Position numbers and translations under genes: made by a program
Shown: positions 23,220 through 30,245 of the stretch, in pieces
How positions within the stretch are numbered: the stretch's first letter is position 1
Layout: each line of letters opens with the position of its first letter
Notes under the pieces: model-generated
Seen by the model: only the letters and a program-made list of their open reading frames with translations
Databases searched by the model: none
Told to the model about the DNA's origin: nothing
IMG/VR virus record: IMGVR_UViG_3300048550_000505
Coordinates: 1 to 36,213 of that record
Direction: 5' to 3' (one strand)
DNA length: 36,213 nucleotides
Origin: a virus

Positions 23220-23585
23220 ATGTCAACTCAACTTGAGGTCAAAGCTCGCCATAGCTTTGCCCGATCCTTTCTTGAAAGGAATGCCAAGGTTCAAACAATC
23301 GCAACCATGATCTCAGCAAAGTATGGGGTGTCACGCACCACAGCCTATGAAGACATCAAAGCGGTTCATGCTGAGATACAGCTGAGTGATGACGGACCAA
23401 GCCTAGAAGAAGCCTCTGAGCCAATGGACACAGACACTGTCCTTGCGATGCTTCAGCACCGTTTGGAGGTGACTGTGGCCACTGGTGACGACAAAATGAC
23501 CTGTGGCCTAATCAAGGCCATAAACCAGGCCAAACAGTGGAATGGCTACGCACCACAAAGCACATCACCGACCACCTTCGTTTAA
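23220..23585 (+). CDS. Helix-turn-helix protein, second small-terminase-like
   Basis: The 121-residue product has an N-terminal HTH (MISAKYGVSRTTAYEDIKAV) and a helical C-terminal part (MLQHRLEVTVATGDDKMTCG, LIKAINQAKQWNGYAP). The layout resembles that of the small-terminase candidate at 20308: HTH, linker, then a helix pair that includes counts of related items. It could be the true small terminase, a paralogue, or a regulator of the early operators. The ATG at 23220 is used because the longer frame is unlikely to be coding. Confidence 0.6.
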   Translation: MSTQLEVKARHSFARSFLERNAKVQTIATMISAKYGVSRTTAYEDIKAVHAEIQLSDDGPSLEEASEPMDTDTVLAMLQHRLEVTVATGDDKMTCGLIKAINQAKQWNGYAPQSTSPTTFV

Positions 23586-23830
23586 TGAACATCAACACTC
23601 AATCCGGTGACTTCCTAATCGCAAGCTTGGGACGTTACACCAGCAAAACTGAGAAGATCATCTTCTTTAAAACTAGAGCTGGTTCTCTTGTTAGCAGTTA
23701 TTACATCAGCACCTTCAATTCAATTAAAGAGGGTGATGGCTTGATGCTGTCTAACGAATGGGGACGTGATCAAGTTCTTGATGCTGATCAAGTCGCTAAA
23801 TGTAAAACTTTTATTCGCAACCACTCATGA
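23585..23830 (+). CDS. Small protein, unknown
   Basis: The 81-residue protein (MNINTQSGDFLIASLGRYTS, then KTEKIIFFKTRAGSLVSSYY) is mainly beta-strand in pattern with a short helical end (DQVAKCKTFIRNH). No family is recognised. Its ATG shares TAATG with the HTH gene upstream and its stop overlaps the next ATG. Confidence 0.6.
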   Translation: MNINTQSGDFLIASLGRYTSKTEKIIFFKTRAGSLVSSYYISTFNSIKEGDGLMLSNEWGRDQVLDADQVAKCKTFIRNHS

Positions 23831-24033
23831 CTTACCACTACAAACCAGAACAAGAGTACGAATTAGACAAGCTTGAGAGGATCCTTAAAGAACTTCAGTC
23901 TGTTATTGAGCGTGAAAAGAAGCGCCATATGATGGATGAACACCTTTCACATTCAATGCGAGATCTTCTTGAATATGAGATTATTCCATTACTTGAAGCT
24001 GAAGTTTACTACGACCCAACACCACAGTATTGA
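23827..24033 (+). CDS. Small coiled-coil protein, unknown
   Basis: A 68-residue charged helical protein (YELDKLERILKELQSVIERE, KKRHMMDEHLSHSMRDLLEY) that probably forms a coiled-coil dimer. It starts with an ATGA overlap. No function is recognised. Confidence 0.6.
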   Translation: MTYHYKPEQEYELDKLERILKELQSVIEREKKRHMMDEHLSHSMRDLLEYEIIPLLEAEVYYDPTPQY

Positions 24034-24036
24034 TCA

Positions 24037-24324
24037 ATGAACAAAGAACTAATCTCACGCCAACAAGCCGACCGTGCCATCAATCAATTGGTGTCTGTCA
24101 TCGTTGGCAGGCAACAAGCAAAAGCCTCTAATCACCTTGAACAGTACATTCCTGAACGCTTAGAATTTATCATTAAATTAGTAAATCAAGAATACGACAA
24201 TGATAAAAAATCAAGTAGACCTGAAATAGTTGACGCTGCTAGAAATAGGTTCAATCGTAAATTTGACAGCATCCGATCGCTTCAGGTTTTATCTACTTTG
24301 ATCAAAGAGGTTGATTGGTCATGA
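24037..24324 (+). CDS. Small helical protein, unknown
   Basis: A 95-residue protein, strongly helical (ADRAINQLVSVIVGRQQAKA, RLEFIIKLVNQEYDNDKKS, RNRFNRKFDSIRSLQVLSTL). No motif recognised. It follows the previous gene by 3 bases and overlaps the next by ATGA. Confidence 0.6.
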   Translation: MNKELISRQQADRAINQLVSVIVGRQQAKASNHLEQYIPERLEFIIKLVNQEYDNDKKSSRPEIVDAARNRFNRKFDSIRSLQVLSTLIKEVDWS

Positions 24325-24485
24325 GTGGTGACATTAACTGGAACAATCGACCGCATGAAGTCATCGCAGCCGCTAAGTCCAGGGCGCTTGCGGCGCTCCA
24401 CCATAAACACAGCAAGGGGCTCACTGCCCTTGAACGTGCTTACCTTCATGCCCTAAAAACTGGCCGCCTTGATCTTGATGATTAA
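24321..24485 (+). CDS. Small basic protein, 54 residues
   Basis: MSGDINWNNRPHEVIAAAKS, then RALAALHHKHSKGLTALERA and YLHALKTGRLDLDD. It starts with an ATGA overlap, so it belongs to the early operon. Its stop TAA shares the TTAA at 24482-24485 with the stop of the converging minus-strand gene. The His/Lys-rich middle could bind nucleic acid. Not recognised. Confidence 0.55.
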   Translation: MSGDINWNNRPHEVIAAAKSRALAALHHKHSKGLTALERAYLHALKTGRLDLDD

Positions 24486-24664
24486 CACCAGGGCCAGCTA
24501 ACTTCTAACTCTTCCTCCCATGAATGGCCGTCTATCGGTCGTTCTTCAATGTAAGCAGTCAGCAAGCGTTTCATCTCTATGAATGGGATTTCTACCTCTG
24601 CGGCTGCTTTCGCCACATTCTTCTTCCCCCGATAACAAAGGTCTAACGCTTCTTCAAGTTTCAT
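24482..24664 (-). CDS. Small protein, HTH-like, after the exonuclease
   Basis: A 60-residue protein from the ATG at 24664 that overlaps the exonuclease stop (ATGA). The middle (KKNVAKAAAEVEIPFIEMKR) looks like a helix-turn-helix and might bind DNA; the end (SWEEELEVSWPWC) is acidic and aromatic. It is the last gene of this minus-strand unit and meets the plus-strand operon stop to stop. Confidence 0.55.
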   Translation of the reverse strand: MKLEEALDLCYRGKKNVAKAAAEVEIPFIEMKRLLTAYIEERPIDGHSWEEELEVSWPWC

Positions 24665-25482
24665 CCCACCGCTCCAACAGCAACCATTGCCATATAGCGG
24701 TCCATACGCTCTTGCCACCTAACTTCGCAGCCACGCATCTCAAGCTCGCTGAGCATCCGCAGTTGAATGCTCCCATCAGGCTTGCCAATAATTACCGCCC
24801 CACCTGCAACACGAATGCCTGCTCTCTCGTGCAGAGCAAGGCTATAAGCGCCTAGCTGGTCTTGATGATCCTTTAACCACGCTTCTGGCTTGTCAGCCTC
24901 ACGACCGCTTGTCTTGAAGTCACAGATCGTTAAACCTAGCTCTGTATCCAACAACGCATCTGCCGTTCCAGCAAAGCCTGATGAATGGCTCACACTAAAT
25001 TCTGAGGCATGAATGGCTTTTACTGACCCACTCACCAACCAGTCGGATAAACCTCTGGCGTACTTACGGGCGGGCCATGGAACTTTTGGCGAGCCTTTTT
25101 GCGACTTCTTAAGTGCCCAGGTGGTGATGGCTTTTGGAGGACGTGCCAAACCATCATCCCAAACCTTCCACGCTCCTTTCTTGTTGGCGCTTTGACGTGC
25201 CAGCTTGGCTGCGGTCTTGAGGACATACTCGCAATGCTCATGGGCAATAGTGCCCCTGTTACAGGCAAGATCACGTTCCAGTGAACTGCCAGGTCGTTTA
25301 GACCATTGTTCCAATGCATCCTTCTGTGTTTGAGGGGCTGTGTGCTTCAGAATATGGGTGACAGAGTGATATATCTGCCCTTCTTGATCTCTGTAAACCC
25401 TGAATGGACCAGAGTTATCTTGTTCCAATTGCCATCGACGCAGTGACGCCAATATGTCTTGGGCGTCAAGCTGCTCCGTCAT
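24661..25482 (-). CDS. RecB-like PD-(D/E)XK exonuclease
   Basis: The 273-residue protein has the exonuclease motifs: RGTIAHEHCE (His81), Glu161, GTAD (Asp175), ICDFKTSGR (Asp188, Lys190) and QLGAYSLAL (Gln209, Tyr213). This set is that of the PDDEXK_1 / Cas4-RecB group. Many phages use such an enzyme for recombination or host DNA breakdown. A probable ssDNA-binding protein is encoded in the same unit, which fits a recombination pair. The N-terminal part (FRVYRDQEGQIYHSVTHIL) is also common in cyanophage members. Confidence 0.85.
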   Translation of the reverse strand: MTEQLDAQDILASLRRWQLEQDNSGPFRVYRDQEGQIYHSVTHILKHTAPQTQKDALEQWSKRPGSSLERDLACNRGTIAHEHCEYVLKTAAKLARQSANKKGAWKVWDDGLARPPKAITTWALKKSQKGSPKVPWPARKYARGLSDWLVSGSVKAIHASEFSVSHSSGFAGTADALLDTELGLTICDFKTSGREADKPEAWLKDHQDQLGAYSLALHERAGIRVAGGAVIIGKPDGSIQLRMLSELEMRGCEVRWQERMDRYMAMVAVGAVG

Positions 25483-25663
25483 AGTCCTTATTCAATAGAG
25501 CTTCTGATTTTTGTTCCAACCATGCACGCATTAGCTGGTTTGCTTTTGGCTCAACTAAATGGGCGCTCGATACCCATCCTGTTAAATGGCCGACCGTAAC
25601 AGCAACAGAACCATCCTCTAAAAACACTGTCACTGTCTCGGGCAGTTCCGTTGTACCGGTCAT
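25466..25663 (-). CDS. Small protein, unknown
   Basis: A 65-residue protein with a beta-rich first half (TVTVFLEDGSVAVTVGHLTG) and a helical end. It overlaps the exonuclease gene by 17 bases, so translation is probably coupled. It starts 31 bases after a terminator-like hairpin. No family is recognised. Confidence 0.55.
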   Translation of the reverse strand: MTGTTELPETVTVFLEDGSVAVTVGHLTGWVSSAHLVEPKANQLMRAWLEQKSEALLNKDYDGAA

Positions 25664-25693
25664 TAGACGCTCTTTCCCAAATTTACTTTACAT

Positions 25694-25720
25694 GAAAAGA
25701 AAGGGGGCGCAAGACCCCCG
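25694..25720 (-). terminator. Terminator-like hairpin on the minus strand
   Basis: GGGGG and CCCCC pair around TCTTGCG and are followed by TTTCTTTT. It lies 8 bases after the gene at 25728 and would reduce expression of the exonuclease genes. Confidence 0.6.
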
Positions 25721-25727
25721 CTCCAAA

Positions 25728-26231
25728 TCATGCGCTAAAGCCTTTAGCGATAAGGCTGTCTCGCACCAAGATCTCTAAGGTCTCAGACATTGTCAGGCCA
25801 CGTTCCTCTTGGAACTTGTTAAAAGCCTGCTCTGTTCTTGGATCCCTTAATTTGCCTGATAACTTTTTGCACTTGTCAGCAAAAAATTGCTCAGAAACAA
25901 TCTTGGCCTCAACTCCTGTCATTGCAATGGCAGGGCCTCTTGCCTGAATGTCTTCAGGCTGATCCATGTTTTGCAAAAGTGTAGTCAGCGGATCGCTGCC
26001 ACGACCTGGCTTCAATGGCAATTCAATGCCAATTACGTCACCTTCATCCAAAGCTTCAAGCATCCAAGCTTGCTTTGTCTTGTTGTGCAAGAAACAAAGT
26101 GAATCCCTGCCTGTTTCTTCGTTGTCGGGGTCATAGCTGACCTCAACTACAAACATGTTCTTGTGCTCCGCTTTTCGCAGAATGCGTCCTAATCCTTTTC
26201 TCTTTAAGAGATTTACGTTTGGCTGTTGCAT
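25728..26231 (-). CDS. Unknown protein in the exonuclease / SSB unit
   Basis: From the ATG at 26231 the product has 167 residues. It begins MQQPNVNLLKRKGLGRILRK, has a beta-rich centre (MFVVEVSYDP, VIGIELPLKPGR) and a C-terminal helical part (AFNKFQEERGLTMSETLEIL). No family is recognised; the centre could be an OB-like fold. A TTG at 26303 overlaps the upstream stop but would translate a tandem repeat as S/T residues, so ATG is preferred. It lies between the ssDNA-binding candidate and the exonuclease, so a DNA role is likely. Confidence 0.6.
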   Translation of the reverse strand: MQQPNVNLLKRKGLGRILRKAEHKNMFVVEVSYDPDNEETGRDSLCFLHNKTKQAWMLEALDEGDVIGIELPLKPGRGSDPLTTLLQNMDQPEDIQARGPAIAMTGVEAKIVSEQFFADKCKKLSGKLRDPRTEQAFNKFQEERGLTMSETLEILVRDSLIAKGFSA

Positions 26232-26258
26232 GGTGGAACTGGTGGAACTGGTGGAGTT
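26232..26258. repeat. Three 9-base tandem repeats at a start codon
   Basis: GGTGGAACT occurs twice and a third unit differs at two bases (GGTGGAGTT). On the minus strand they read as TCCACC repeats directly before the ATG at 26231, forming a C-rich leader without Shine-Dalgarno site. Confidence 0.6.
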
Positions 26259-26299
26259 TTCAGGACTTACACAAACAATCGTTTGACGCCTGAGAGAAA

Positions 26300-26911
26300 T
26301 CAATTCTCGCTGAACGGATTGCCATCAGTCAAAAGCCGGTTTAAATCAAAACCTGCTTTTTGGACACGCTTCCATTCCTTTTGCATAACTAGATCGTCAT
26401 GCTCCTCTTCGTCACGAGGGATAACACGCAAGTTGTACTTAGTCTTGCCCCCTGTAATTTCTTTTTCAAGCTTGAAATCATAATCAAGCAATTTATTCCT
26501 ATAAGCTTTTTCAGTCCCATAGGTGTAAAACTGCTTTGCAATTGAAATCTGTGGGATCTCAAAAACCTGAACAGCGCCCAACTCCCAGTTAAAAATTGGA
26601 AACGTCAAACATTTGTAAATCTTGTCGGTATCTGTCTTCTCATAGTTCAAGGCACGGGTAAAAGCTTTGCCAAGCTCTAACTCGATGTCCTCATCGCTTG
26701 GCTTTTCCAAAAAGCGAAAAGGCTTGTTATTGCCGCCTGCGACTGGTGTGCCCCAAACTAAGTACCACTCACATGGGTCTTCTTCAAGCAAAGCAAAAAC
26801 CGCTGGCTTGCCAGGTTCTACGCTTTTTGGTCGAAAATAATCTGTTGCTGAAGAAGAAGAATTTTCTGGTTCTGATTGAAAAGCTGAAACAAAATCGTCT
26901 GAAATTTTCAC
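26300..26911 (-). CDS. Probable ssDNA-binding protein
   Basis: The 203-residue acidic protein has PAVFALLEEDPCEWYLVWGT, then NNKPFRFLE, KCLTFPIFNWELGAVQVFEI and LLDYDFKLEKEITGGKTKYN. This order (envelope strands, a helical middle, then GAVQVFEI and a final strand pair) is like the ssDNA-binding proteins of several phage groups, though no cysteine zinc site is seen. It heads the unit with the exonuclease. The acidic stretch near the N-terminus (about 10-25) is unusual because this kind of tail is generally C-terminal. The family call is tentative. Confidence 0.5.
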   Translation of the reverse strand: MKISDDFVSAFQSEPENSSSSATDYFRPKSVEPGKPAVFALLEEDPCEWYLVWGTPVAGGNNKPFRFLEKPSDEDIELELGKAFTRALNYEKTDTDKIYKCLTFPIFNWELGAVQVFEIPQISIAKQFYTYGTEKAYRNKLLDYDFKLEKEITGGKTKYNLRVIPRDEEEHDDLVMQKEWKRVQKAGFDLNRLLTDGNPFSEN

Positions 26912-26937
26912 GGGAAAATGTGTTGTTTGGAATTTCG

Positions 26938-26951
26938 GTCAGTTGCCTGAC
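26938..26951 (-). promoter_or_regulatory. GNRA hairpin in the ssDNA-binding gene leader
   Basis: GTCAG-GCAA-CTGAC on the minus strand is a perfect 5-pair stem with a GNRA loop, between the promoter and the start at 26911. It may bind a protein or stabilise the message. Confidence 0.4.
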
Positions 26952-26959
26952 GCCCCAAC

Positions 26960-26988
26960 AAACTACAGACATTGCTGCACCTTGTCAA
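26960..26988 (-). promoter_or_regulatory. Minus-strand promoter TTGACA-17-TAGTTT
   Basis: TTGACA (26988-26983) and TAGTTT (26965-26960) are separated by 17 bases and lie 49 bases before the ssDNA-binding gene. It overlaps the plus-strand promoter of the primase gene, so the two may compete. Confidence 0.55.
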
Positions 26989-27001
26989 TATGGGCTAAGA
27001 T
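26972..27001 (+). promoter_or_regulatory. Plus-strand promoter TTGCTG-18-TAAGAT
   Basis: TTGCTG (26972-26977) and TAAGAT (26996-27001) are 18 bases apart, 65 bases before the primase-helicase start. It is a fair match only; it is supported by the position. Confidence 0.45.
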
Positions 27002-27036
27002 AAAAAAATCCGGCCAACTACCGCTAGCTGACCGGA
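27002..27036 (-). terminator. Antisense terminator at the primase leader
   Basis: On the minus strand TCCGG and CCGGA flank a 23-base middle with extra pairs, and seven T follow. It stands before the minus promoter, so it would stop antisense RNA from the primase gene. In the plus direction it has no T-run. Confidence 0.5.
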
Positions 27037-27065
27037 GATGTTTATCTGTTCACTTGTCACTCTAC

Positions 27066-29318
27066 ATGAAACTTCTTGACTTTGTCCAGTCACTTCCAGC
27101 TGGATTGGTGTATGCGCCGATATACCGCAAAGGGGCACAAATGGCTTCAGGCAAGCCTGCTACTGGGAAAAACCCTTTAGAGGCAAGCTTTGATCGCAAG
27201 TTTGATGCTGCTGATGTTGCCCTTAGCATCCAGCGCAATCCAGAACTGCAAGCCGTAGGCGTCTTTACTGGTATTCGCGGTAATGGCATCGTCATCCTTG
27301 ACGTTGACCTTGGCTTAAAAAAACTTCTCAAGATCTGGGGCTCCTCCCTTGAAGGCGCTCCAACAATCACATCAACCAAGAGCAACGCAGCCAAATACCT
27401 TTTCCGCGTGCCTGAAGACCTTTGGAGCAGCGTTGAAGGCAGAGGCTTAGGCGATCAGGACTACGAGATCCTTTGGAACTCCAAACGCCAAGGCGTGATT
27501 TTTGGCGAGTATCCCGGTAGCAAAAACTCTGAACCTGGTCAGTACAAGATCTCTGGCGACCTATCCAGCATTCCTGTCGCTCCAGATTGGCTGCTTGCTG
27601 AGATGAAGCAATCGCCAAAAACAATCAATAAACGAGACCTTGATTTCACTGACCGCACTCAAGACGAAATCTTTGAGATCATTCGTGACTGCCTAGGCGT
27701 TATCCCATGCAAAGGCGCTGGCTCTAGGGATCACTGGGTCAGAGTTGGTATGGCAATCAATTCTGCTTTGCCTAACGAAATGGGCTTCATGCTCTGGTCA
27801 GCATGGTCTGCAGAAGACCCTGATTACGCCTCTGAGTGGGAAGACTCCAACCCTTGCGCTGACACTTGGAACACCTTCAAGGGCAATGGCGTAGGCATTG
27901 GAACATTGATTCATTTAGCTGACAGGGAGGATCCCAAGCGGCTTAGGTTCTCAGACGACCTGGCCCAGGCTGTCAAAAAAGCAGAAGACAAAGTAATTCA
28001 AGAGTTTAAAGACTCAAGAACTACTTACCAAAAATGTATAGAAGAGATGGAAGTAATTTTTCAGCTTAAAAATCCGGCTGAAAGAGAGTTCAAATTGCAT
28101 CAACTAGCTCTGAGTTGCGGTTTTAGAGACGCTTCAGTCTTAGAAAAAATGTGGGTCGATCATCAAGCCTTTATTCTTGACACTAAAAAAATGACAGCAG
28201 CTGAATTAAAAGAAACTGATTACAAGCGCGATTACATCATCCCAGATGTTTTACCTCATCCTTCTGTCGTTCTTGTCTACGGGGCAGGTGGTGACGGCAA
28301 GTCAATGTCAGCTTGGGCGATCGCTAAAAAAATTGTTACTGGAGAATCTTTTGAAGTCCGGGGTGCTCACGTCCCAGTCAAAAAAGGCAAAGTCCTCATC
28401 CTGAATGGAGACCAGCCATTGATGCAGATCAAAGAGCAGTTAGAAGAGATTGATTATCCAATGGATGAAAATACAATTATTCAGACTGACTGGCAGTTGC
28501 AAAATTATGCTCAGTTTCAAATACTGATGCAGGAAGTCAAGCCAACCCTTGTGATCATCGATTCTTTAATTGGCTGCAGTGGCGGCAAAGCTTTTGACGA
28601 AAACAAATCAGATTTTGCCTCACCTCTGTACTGGCTTACTCGAAACAATGGCGTCAAGAACAAGGAAGGCAAAGAGCTGTTCCCTCCTTCAACAATTCTG
28701 ATCATTCATCACGCAAACAAGAATGGAGGCTTCAGAGGCACTACAGCCATCCGTGACGCTGTTGATGAGACTTGGGCGCTGAAGAAGCCAACAGATGAGG
28801 AGAAGCGCCTTGTCGGTCCCAATAGCCGCCTCATAACCGTTGAGAAGTCTCGCTCAGGGCGCTCAGGCACTCAGCTTGAAATGCGTATGGAGGAAGATCT
28901 TTCCTTCAGCATCAGAGATTTCGTTCCAACAGGAGCGAATAGCGGCAGCTCGCCTGCTTCTGTTGTTGATCGAGTCTTGCAACGCCTTCGTGCTTGTCAC
29001 CCAGAGACACGCACCAGGGAAGAGCTTTTCTACGACTCTTTAATCAAGGGGTCGAATGACGCTATTCGTAAAACGCTCCAAAGGCTTGAAAAGAAAGGGC
29101 TCGTGGAATCTTCCGTCCCAACAAACTCTCAAGCTAAGAATTACAAGGCTGTTCTTGCGCGTGGAGAGATAAAAGAAGTGTCCCAACCAATAGGACTTTC
29201 TTGTGCTGGAGCGGATTCTGCCCTGGGACAACAGCCTGAGACATCGCTTACTTGTCCCACCCTTTTGGAGGGTTCTGTTGAGATTGATATTGGAGCGGAA
29301 GACCTGGGACATATCTAG
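27066..29318 (+). CDS. Primase-helicase (prim-pol, PriCT and RepA-like AAA domains)
   Basis: From the ATG at 27066 the product has 750 residues. The N-terminal prim-pol-like domain has GVFTGIRGNGIVILDVDLG (Asp79, Asp81). A PriCT-2-like part follows at about 220-290 (SRDHWVRVGMAINSALP). The helicase domain has Walker A GAGGDGKS (406-413), Walker B LVIIDS (Asp499) and TILIIHHANK; a winged helix lies near 665-690 (RKTLQRLEKKGLVESS). Such proteins melt the origin, unwind and prime. No phage polymerase was found, so host DNA polymerase is probably used. The seven iterons in and after its 3' end suggest it binds there. Confidence 0.85.
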   Translation: MKLLDFVQSLPAGLVYAPIYRKGAQMASGKPATGKNPLEASFDRKFDAADVALSIQRNPELQAVGVFTGIRGNGIVILDVDLGLKKLLKIWGSSLEGAPTITSTKSNAAKYLFRVPEDLWSSVEGRGLGDQDYEILWNSKRQGVIFGEYPGSKNSEPGQYKISGDLSSIPVAPDWLLAEMKQSPKTINKRDLDFTDRTQDEIFEIIRDCLGVIPCKGAGSRDHWVRVGMAINSALPNEMGFMLWSAWSAEDPDYASEWEDSNPCADTWNTFKGNGVGIGTLIHLADREDPKRLRFSDDLAQAVKKAEDKVIQEFKDSRTTYQKCIEEMEVIFQLKNPAEREFKLHQLALSCGFRDASVLEKMWVDHQAFILDTKKMTAAELKETDYKRDYIIPDVLPHPSVVLVYGAGGDGKSMSAWAIAKKIVTGESFEVRGAHVPVKKGKVLILNGDQPLMQIKEQLEEIDYPMDENTIIQTDWQLQNYAQFQILMQEVKPTLVIIDSLIGCSGGKAFDENKSDFASPLYWLTRNNGVKNKEGKELFPPSTILIIHHANKNGGFRGTTAIRDAVDETWALKKPTDEEKRLVGPNSRLITVEKSRSGRSGTQLEMRMEEDLSFSIRDFVPTGANSGSSPASVVDRVLQRLRACHPETRTREELFYDSLIKGSNDAIRKTLQRLEKKGLVESSVPTNSQAKNYKAVLARGEIKEVSQPIGLSCAGADSALGQQPETSLTCPTLLEGSVEIDIGAEDLGHI

Positions 29319-29383
29319 CTGTCCCAACCCCTTGTCCCAACCCTCTTTCATTGCTATCACTGGCTTTTGGAACGGTTGGGACA
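29179..29383. repeat. Iteron cluster, candidate replication origin
   Basis: TGTCCCA or its complement occurs seven times in 205 bases: 29179, 29224 (inverted), 29253, 29305 (inverted), 29320, 29333 and 29377 (inverted, in GGTTGGGACA at 29374-29383). Four share the longer TGTCCCAACC. By chance a 7-mer would appear about 0.03 times here; the few copies elsewhere (for example 15407) match background. The last three lie after the primase-helicase stop at 29318. Iterons in or beside the initiator gene are a classic origin layout, as with lambda O. Confidence 0.65.
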
Positions 29384-29416
29384 CTTACGGCATCTATACG
29401 CGCGAGAAGCCTTTTA

Positions 29417-29614
29417 ATGAATTGGAGCGAAATCCTTAGCAAGGCTGGTGTTCCCGAACCTCCGGGCTACCTTGAAACTGTTGCTTCGGTACGCTCCAAA
29501 CCAAGGGTTAAATCGTCCAACAAATCCAAGAAATCCAAAAAGAAACCCGTAAAATCACGGAATGAAAAGAGTCGAAACCTACCTCCCAGAGGACATCGCC
29601 AAACGTCTTTCTGA
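29417..29614 (+). CDS. Small Lys-rich protein after the origin
   Basis: A 65-residue protein: MNWSEILSKAGVPEPPGYLE, TVASVRSKPRVKSSNKSKKS, then more Lys and Arg. The WSEILSKAGVPEPPG start is one I recall from cyanophage proteins of unknown role. It has a disordered basic tail and may bind DNA near the origin. It overlaps the ribbon-helix-helix gene by 53 bases in another frame. Confidence 0.55.
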   Translation: MNWSEILSKAGVPEPPGYLETVASVRSKPRVKSSNKSKKSKKKPVKSRNEKSRNLPPRGHRQTSF

Positions 29615-29834
29615 TCAAGCAGAAAGTGCTGGCATCAAGCGATCAGAATTGATTCGCGACCTTCTTACTAATTCACAAACAAGCTTCAACATTACGCCCG
29701 ATGACTACAACAGAGCTGTCGTTAGGATTCGCAAGCGTTGCGGTAATTTGCTGGGGCGTCATCAAGCTGAAAGCCTTGTGGCATCAGTTTTTACAGAGTT
29801 CTCAGGAGCTAGTCTTCGTGCAGCAAAGAATTAA
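29562..29834 (+). CDS. Ribbon-helix-helix regulator
   Basis: The 90-residue protein starts MKRVETYLPEDIAKRLSDQA and continues ESAGIKRSELIRDLLTN, a clear CopG/Arc-type fold: one strand then two helices. The rest (about 45-90) is helical and may set the oligomer. It probably represses an early or replication promoter. It lies next to the candidate origin, so control of the primase-helicase gene is a reasonable guess. Confidence 0.7.
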   Translation: MKRVETYLPEDIAKRLSDQAESAGIKRSELIRDLLTNSQTSFNITPDDYNRAVVRIRKRCGNLLGRHQAESLVASVFTEFSGASLRAAKN

Positions 29835-30075
29835 TCTGTACTACTGCCAGGTTGATGACGATGACGATCACTTCCCATTAGCTATCGCTCGATTCACCGC
29901 TTATGACGAGGACCACAAACCTCTATCTGTAGAGCAAGTAACTTACGAAAGTGACCCTAATTACTTTCAAGCTCAGGTCTCTGCTGCTCTTTCATGCGGT
30001 GTTGATGTAAGTGTCATCACCGCTTCACCAATGGAAGATTTTGCCTGGATCAATCAACTGTCGCAACAAGCTTGA
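29818..30075 (+). CDS. Small acidic protein with AGGAG site
   Basis: The 85-residue product starts at a GTG (29818) with AGGAG at 29804-29808, nine bases upstream; a longer frame from 29701 would run through most of the ribbon-helix-helix gene and is unlikely. It has an Asp run (QVDDDDDHFPL) and NYFQAQVSAALSCGVDV. The function is unknown. Confidence 0.6.
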   Translation: MQQRINLYYCQVDDDDDHFPLAIARFTAYDEDHKPLSVEQVTYESDPNYFQAQVSAALSCGVDVSVITASPMEDFAWINQLSQQA

Positions 30076-30245
30076 AACTTAAAATCTTTCGCAATGATGG
30101 CACATGGATTGTGCTAACAGAGAATAATGAGATAACGTTCCACCAAACGCTTGCTGGAGCGATGGCTGATGCCTCTACCAAAATCAGGGCGTCAACTGAT
30201 GCTGGATCGTCTATATGCAGCAGTTCGTTCAGCGACAACTGCTGA
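30072..30245 (+). CDS. Small protein, 57 residues, TTG start
   Basis: MKLKIFRNDGTWIVLTENNE, then ITFHQTLAGAMADASTKIRA. The TTG overlaps the previous stop (TTGA). It looks like a strand-rich small protein. Its end overlaps the next possible gene by 47 bases, so the exact gene set here is uncertain. Confidence 0.45.
   Translation: MKLKIFRNDGTWIVLTENNEITFHQTLAGAMADASTKIRASTDAGSSICSSSFSDNC

Noticed and set aside
26943-27065. Longer N-terminus for the primase-helicase
   Set aside because: The extra 41 residues run through the promoter and hairpin region and have no domain pattern; the ATG at 27066 starts the recognisable protein.
29179-29383. TGTCCCA repeats as a CRISPR array
   Set aside because: The repeats are 7-10 bases, in both orientations and at irregular spacing (13-52 bases), unlike CRISPR repeats.
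29701-29817. Longer start for the gene at 29818
   Set aside because: It would overlap most of the ribbon-helix-helix gene; the GTG at 29818 has an AGGAG site nine bases upstream.
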